Assembly: GCA_020056025.1 (NCBI GenBank)
Contig: JAGVIO010000132.1
Location: forward strand, 1 to 5,941
From: an archaeon
GTDB taxonomy: Archaea; Nanobdellota; Nanobdellia; Woesearchaeales; WJKL01
DNA: 5,941 bases
Direction of reading: 5' to 3'
The position numbers and the translations under genes are program-made. Every line of letters begins with the position of its first letter. The stretch's first letter is position 1. Positions 1 through 3,102 of this stretch are shown piece after piece. Below the pieces are notes generated by a model. It saw only the letters and a list, made by a program, of their open reading frames with translations. It made no database searches and was not told where the DNA came from.

Positions 1-3
1 AAA

Positions 4-21
4 CTTCGGCTAAAGCCGAAG
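4..21. repeat. Perfect inverted repeat (hairpin)
   Basis: CTTCGGC, a TAAA spacer and GCCGAAG form a perfect 7-bp stem, extendable to 8 bp with a 2-base loop. It is the most G+C-rich spot in an A+T-rich upstream region. No T-run follows it on the plus strand, so it is not an obvious plus-strand terminator. On the minus strand three T's follow and then the window ends. It could be the end of an upstream gene's terminator or one copy of a dispersed palindrome. The structure is directly visible; the role is unknown. Confidence 0.6.
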
Positions 22-34
22 GTATGAAACAATT

Positions 35-53
35 ATGCAACCATGCAATGCAA
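35..53. repeat. Three ATGCAA words upstream of the promoter
   Basis: ATGCAA occurs at 35-40, 43-48 and 48-53, with a further ATGC at 63-66. The cluster ends about 20 bases upstream of the TATA box, where archaeal activators or repressors can bind. The repeat is seen directly, but a regulatory function is only a guess and chance in a low-complexity spacer is possible. Confidence 0.3.
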
Positions 54-69
54 TACTGTGCTATGCGAT

Positions 70-86
70 ACATAAATTTATATAAG
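70..86 (+). promoter_or_regulatory. Archaeal BRE/TATA promoter of the intramembrane protease gene
   Basis: TTTATATAA at 77-85 matches the archaeal box A consensus, preceded by the A-rich stretch ACATAAA (70-76) expected of a TFB-recognition element. The box centre lies about 27 bases upstream of the ATG at 108. Archaeal transcription usually starts about 25 bases downstream of the box centre, so the transcript should begin at or within a few bases of the start codon. No Shine-Dalgarno-like sequence lies between the box and the ATG, which agrees with a leaderless mRNA. Confidence 0.75.
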
Positions 87-107
87 GTTTGCTATTTTAA
101 TTGACCA

Positions 108-1064
108 ATGAAACATACGCTGAAAATCACTTTAATCATGGTTCTTGCTTTTATGCTGTCGCAAGTTATTGGATTGTTTACTGTAAACAATTATATTGAC
201 AAGGAAGCGACTTATGCAACAGGAAATGTGACATGGGTTTCATTGCCCTATAATATTGAAAGGCCTCCGCAAGAAGGAGGAGGAAATGCAGTTGTACTTA
301 TTTCAATTGCAATTTTGATCGGGACAGTGCTTGTTTTCCTGATAATAAAATTCGGAGCAATATGGCTCTGGAAAACATGGTTTTTTGTTGCAGCTGCTGC
401 GTGCCTTGCTGTTGCATTCAATGCTTTTTTGAATGTCTATGTTGCAGGAATTCTTGCGCTTGCAATGGCTTTCTTTAAGATCTTCAGGCCAAATATCCTT
501 GCGCACAATATCTCTGAGCTTTTTATTTACGGGGGGCTGGCTGCTATATTTGTTCCTCTGTTCAATGACATACAATGGTCTTTCTTAGGCATAAAAGGAA
601 ATCTATGGTGGGGAATAATATTGCTTGTAGTGATATCAATATATGATATGATTGCTGTGTGGAAATCAAAGCATATGGTAACTTTGGCAAAATTCCAGAC
701 AGAGTCAAAGGTATTTGCCGGGATGATGGTGCCTTACAAACTGATTGGAAAAGGTGTTTCGAGGATTGCTTCTTCAAAAGTTGCAAATGCCAGGAAAGAG
801 AAGGTAAAGACTGCTATTTTAGGGGGAGGAGATATAGGATTTCCATTGTTCTTTTCAGGAATCGTCATGCAGAATTTGGTATTGGTTGATCCTGTCTGGA
901 TTGTGTTTGCAAAGACTTTGATAATCTCATTCTGCGCTGCATTGGCTTTGCTTTATCTTTTGCTGATAAGCGAGAAAGACAAATTCTATCCTGCAATGCC
1001 TTTTGTTTCTGCAGGATGTTTGATTGGGTATGGGATAATAGAATTGATTGGGTTTTTAGCCTAA
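108..1064 (+). CDS. Presenilin/signal-peptide-peptidase-like GxGD intramembrane aspartyl protease (SPP_2/DUF1119 type)
   Basis: This is a 318-residue polytopic membrane protein predicted to cut substrate helices within the membrane. About nine hydrophobic segments are visible, roughly at residues 7-27, 60-80, 84-103, 107-124, 130-151, 167-184, 236-260, 262-288 and 294-317, the presenilin/SPP topology. The two catalytic aspartates are D180 in the YD motif of helix 6 (IYDMIAVW, 177-184) and D242 in the GxGD motif of helix 7 (GGGD, 239-242). The helix-9 PAL motif reads PAMP (295-298), a Leu-to-Met variant. A basic, probably cytoplasmic loop (185-235) containing KHMVTLAKFQ joins the catalytic helices and fits the archaeal SPP_2 branch. 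N40-V-T42, in the loop after helix 1, is a possible glycosylation site. The ATG at 108 is supported by the TATA box spacing. Length and motifs are complete, so it is probably active. The natural substrate is unknown; the adjacent glycosylation operon is on the other strand and not co-transcribed. Confidence 0.9.
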   Translation: MKHTLKITLIMVLAFMLSQVIGLFTVNNYIDKEATYATGNVTWVSLPYNIERPPQEGGGNAVVLISIAILIGTVLVFLIIKFGAIWLWKTWFFVAAAACLAVAFNAFLNVYVAGILALAMAFFKIFRPNILAHNISELFIYGGLAAIFVPLFNDIQWSFLGIKGNLWWGIILLVVISIYDMIAVWKSKHMVTLAKFQTESKVFAGMMVPYKLIGKGVSRIASSKVANARKEKVKTAILGGGDIGFPLFFSGIVMQNLVLVDPVWIVFAKTLIISFCAALALLYLLLISEKDKFYPAMPFVSAGCLIGYGIIELIGFLA

Positions 1065-2012
1065 ATGCTCCTGCTTCTCTTCATTCTGCTGAGACTCTTC
1101 AAGATCTGAAATGATTATTGTTTCTGTTTTTTCTTTGGCTTCTTTTGATGCTGTTGCTTTGCTCTCTGCTGAATTTGTCTCTGCTGCAGCTGACCTTTCC
1201 CTGAACATGTTCAGTCTTTTCTGCCTTGATTCTGCTGAATAGGATTCAGGAGTTATTGACATTCCTTCTTTTGCTGCAATCACCTTTGAGCCAGACTGCT
1301 TTTCAATGCTCCTTGCTTCCATCAATATGTCTGCCCTTATCATCTTGATCCCAAAGCCAGTTATCACAACAAGCCTTGGCTTGACTTCCTGTATGAATTT
1401 GACTGCGTCTTCTGAGCAGAGATTGCTGCCTTCTGCTTCATTGCCGCTCGTAAGGACATTCAAAATAAGTATATCGCAGCCTTCATACTGCTTTGCAATA
1501 TGCTTTGAATATTTTGTGTCAGAAGGATAGCCCAGGATAAAATCATTTGTTATTATTATAAAGCCAATGCCATTCGGATCATCTGAAGCAGAAGGGGCTG
1601 CATGAATCTCAACATCCTCTATTCCAAGCTTCTGGCCAGGCTGCATGACAATTATCTTTTCAAGAAAACTGTTGTGTTTTTTTGTCAGAAATGGTGTTGT
1701 GCTTTCATTTCCGTTGACTATTGATTTGCTTGCTACCAATATTCCCTTGTTGTCAAGGCCACTGTAGGTCATTGCATCTATAACTGCATTCACATCATTG
1801 CATCTCATCACATTGTTGTTGCTTACAAGGACTGCTGTATTTTCCCTCAAATTGACATTATTCTCTCCTGCCCTTAACAATGCGCCTGGGCCTGGGTCTA
1901 TATGGAGCTGCACATCATCTGACTTTATGACTATGCCTCCTGCTGCCCTAAGTTGCTTTCCAACAACAAAGCTGTCCCCCCCTGTGCCTAGAAACATTAT
2001 CCTGCTTGCCAT
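1056..2012 (-). CDS. Metallo-beta-lactamase-fold protein lacking the metal-binding histidines (probable pseudoenzyme)
   Basis: A 318-residue soluble protein. The N-terminus (FLGTGGDSF at 7-15, LHIDPGPGAL at 36-45) and the core (NDVNAVIDAMT 72-82, DDPNGIGF 144-151, YPSDTKY 162-168, LILNVL 182-187, AAKEGM 246-251) match, from memory, archaeal MBL-fold hydrolases of the HIDPGPGAL type. The place of the HxHxDH metal motif reads N65-N-N67-V-M69-R70. The residue before DDP, often His, is S143. The late ITHFG-type His is G219 (ITGFG). Only the bridging-type Asp (D165) remains, so hydrolase activity is doubtful and a binding or scaffold role is more likely. From about residue 256 a charged, low-complexity tail rich in Ala, Ser, Glu and Lys runs to the end, probably disordered. 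The ATG is followed directly by the first MBL strand and preceded by AGGT, 6 bases upstream. The frame is intact with no stops, so it is not a decayed pseudogene. The partner or ligand is unknown. Confidence 0.8.
   Translation of the reverse strand: MASRIMFLGTGGDSFVVGKQLRAAGGIVIKSDDVQLHIDPGPGALLRAGENNVNLRENTAVLVSNNNVMRCNDVNAVIDAMTYSGLDNKGILVASKSIVNGNESTTPFLTKKHNSFLEKIIVMQPGQKLGIEDVEIHAAPSASDDPNGIGFIIITNDFILGYPSDTKYSKHIAKQYEGCDILILNVLTSGNEAEGSNLCSEDAVKFIQEVKPRLVVITGFGIKMIRADILMEARSIEKQSGSKVIAAKEGMSITPESYSAESRQKRLNMFRERSAAAETNSAESKATASKEAKEKTETIIISDLEESQQNEEKQEHLG
1118..1138 (+). terminator. Possible T-rich terminator of the protease gene
   Basis: A T-rich stretch on the plus strand, including six consecutive T's at 1127-1132, lies about 55-75 bases past the protease stop codon. 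Archaeal RNA polymerase often terminates at such tracts. It falls inside the opposing MBL-like gene, where it also encodes Lys/Glu-rich residues of the tail, so it may be a by-product of coding. Weak call. Confidence 0.2.
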
Positions 2013-2045
2013 TTTTTACCTATTCCATAATAATAAAAATCTGCA

Positions 2046-2063
2046 TTTAATAAAGTTTATTGT
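2046..2063 (-). promoter_or_regulatory. Candidate TATA promoter of the MBL-like gene
   Basis: On the minus strand TTTATTAAA (2054 to 2046) resembles an archaeal box A and is preceded by an A-rich element (CAATAAAC) that could serve as BRE. The box centre is about 38 bases upstream of the ATG at 2012, which would give a short leader of roughly 12 bases containing AGGT (2021 to 2018) as a weak ribosome-binding site. The whole spacer is A+T-rich, so another box could be used. The existence of a promoter here is supported mainly by the terminator just upstream. Confidence 0.4.
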
Positions 2064-2079
2064 GATAGATTAATACATA

Positions 2080-2096
2080 TTAAAAACAATAAAAAA
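2080..2096 (-). terminator. T-rich terminator of the aglB operon
   Basis: Directly after the TGA of the DUF2304-like gene (2099 to 2097), the minus strand reads six T's (2096-2091), a short ATTG break and then five more T's. Such oligo-T tracts without an obligatory hairpin are typical archaeal intrinsic terminators. The position, at the end of a three-gene operon and before a separate gene, fits. Confidence 0.55.
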
Positions 2097-2438
2097 TCAC
2101 TTTTTCCTTTTCTCAAATGCAATGTTCCTAACAAGATCCTCTATCTTCTTCTGGTTGCTCTTGACAATGCTGTAATTGTGAAAACCCAAGCCAATCAGCG
2201 CAAAGAATGCAAGAACTATGAAAAAGTCAAGCCTTCTTGCGAATTTCATCGAGAATATCAATGGGTCAAGGACGCCTGGCATGATAGATATCAGTATGAA
2301 TATTGCCCAGCCGACAAACCAGAACATGAATTCCAGCTGCTTAAATTCCTTTCTCTTGTATTTGACAAATGTGAAATATAGCATTGCTATGCCAAACAGG
2401 ACTCCAATCCATTGTATTGCAATTGTATTGTCAATCAT
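2097..2438 (-). CDS. DUF2304-like small membrane protein
   Basis: A 113-residue protein with three predicted transmembrane helices (about 5-25, 36-54 and 71-90) followed by a positively charged, probably helical cytoplasmic tail (KKIEDLVRNIAFEKRKK, 97-113). The layout and the R-x-L-D-F-F segment at 69-73 before the last helix recall DUF2304 proteins, which from memory are often encoded beside family 2 glycosyltransferases. Their biochemical role is not known to me. The start used here is the ATG at 2438, which overlaps the preceding glycosyltransferase stop (ATGA). It has a strong GGAGGT site 7 bases upstream. An ATG at 2453 would add five residues, but its start codon would contribute a base of that same GGAGGT site, so it is less likely. 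As last gene of the N-glycosylation operon, translationally coupled to the glycosyltransferase, it probably assists that enzyme at the membrane (inference). Confidence 0.8.
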   Translation of the reverse strand: MIDNTIAIQWIGVLFGIAMLYFTFVKYKRKEFKQLEFMFWFVGWAIFILISIMPGVLDPLIFSMKFARRLDFFIVLAFFALIGLGFHNYSIVKSNQKKIEDLVRNIAFEKRKK

Positions 2439-3100
2439 CTTAAAAACCTCCATAATAGCATTTTGGAAACTATTTTTATACCATCTATGACTGTTGTGCC
2501 TTTGTACTTGTCAAGGTAGATTGTCTGAATAGGAATTGCTGAGTATCTCAATTTTGCCTTTGCTGCCCTTATTATCATCTCTGATTCGACGCTGTAATCA
2601 TTTGCAGTCCATCTTATCTTACTATAGGCTCTTGCTGTGAATGCTCTGTAGCCGCTCTGCGTGTCAGTCAGCTTTATACCATATAAAACGTATAATATAA
2701 AGTTGATGAACCGGTTGCCAAACCTCATCACTAGAGGCATGTTCCTGTTAAGACCCCTCTGGCTGAAAACAATATCTTTGCTTTCAAGCTCTTTCAAAAA
2801 TCTTGGGATCTCTGCTGGGTCATGCTGGCCATCTGCGTCAATGAGCACAATTTTCTGGGCGTTGTTCTTTACTGCATAATCACAGCCTGTCTTCAGTGCA
2901 GCGCCTTTGCCCAGGTTTATTACATGCCTCAATACATGAACATTTTTTGACTTTGCTATATCTGATGTGTTGTCTGAACTGCCATCGTCGACAACCAGAA
3001 CATTGCTGCAGTGTTTCTTGATTTTATCGATAACAGGAGCAATCCGCTTAGCTTCATTGTATGCAGGTATTATTGCCCAGGTATCTTTGCCAACAGCCAT
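2435..3100 (-). CDS. Family 2 glycosyltransferase, dolichol-phosphate sugar synthase (DPM1-like)
   Basis: A 221-residue GT-A-fold enzyme expected to move a sugar from a nucleotide donor to a polyprenyl (dolichyl) phosphate on the cytoplasmic face of the membrane. Visible motifs, numbered from the ATG at 3100: IIPAYNEAKRI (10-20), VVDDGSSDNT (36-45), the metal- and donor-binding D88-A-D90 in DADGQHDP (88-95), DTQSGYRAF (146-154) with the acceptor-region motif, and E172-x-E174 in YSVESEM. This is the usual single-domain dolichyl-phosphate mannose/glucose synthase size. There is no C-terminal membrane domain, unlike GT2 relatives carrying GtrA or extra helices. The ATG is 2 bases after the aglB stop; a TTG at 3106, overlapping that stop, is possible but less likely. 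Little Shine-Dalgarno is seen, so translation is probably coupled to aglB. The operon position links it to N-glycan assembly. The sugar (mannose, glucose or other) cannot be read from the sequence. Confidence 0.88.
   Translation of the reverse strand: MAVGKDTWAIIPAYNEAKRIAPVIDKIKKHCSNVLVVDDGSSDNTSDIAKSKNVHVLRHVINLGKGAALKTGCDYAVKNNAQKIVLIDADGQHDPAEIPRFLKELESKDIVFSQRGLNRNMPLVMRFGNRFINFILYVLYGIKLTDTQSGYRAFTARAYSKIRWTANDYSVESEMIIRAAKAKLRYSAIPIQTIYLDKYKGTTVIDGIKIVSKMLLWRFLR
2446..2451 (-). promoter_or_regulatory. Strong ribosome-binding site GGAGGT that decides the DUF2304 start
   Basis: GGAGGT on the minus strand sits 7 bases before the ATG at 2438. It lies within the last codons of the glycosyltransferase gene (encoding Trp-Arg-Phe near the C-terminus). 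It is the clearest Shine-Dalgarno in the window and contrasts with the apparently leaderless protease gene. Confidence 0.75.
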
Positions 3101-3102
3101 GA

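Noticed and set aside
24..104. Short plus-strand ORF of 26 codons starting with ATG at 24
   Set aside because: It spans the TATA box, has no ribosome-binding site and its product has no recognisable features. The promoter explanation of the region is better.
1796..1825. Reading the lost MBL histidines as sequencing errors or a pseudogene
   Set aside because: At least five separate ligand positions differ by clean substitutions with the frame and neighbours intact. Random error or decay would be expected to leave frameshifts or stops.
1056..2012. The protease plus MBL-like pair as a defence or toxin-antitoxin system
   Set aside because: The genes converge rather than form an operon, and no toxin, nuclease or sensor signature is present. 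There is no positive support.
2451..2453. ATG at 2453 as the start of the DUF2304-like gene
   Set aside because: Its last base is part of the GGAGGT ribosome-binding site that serves the ATG at 2438. The five extra residues add nothing to the first helix.
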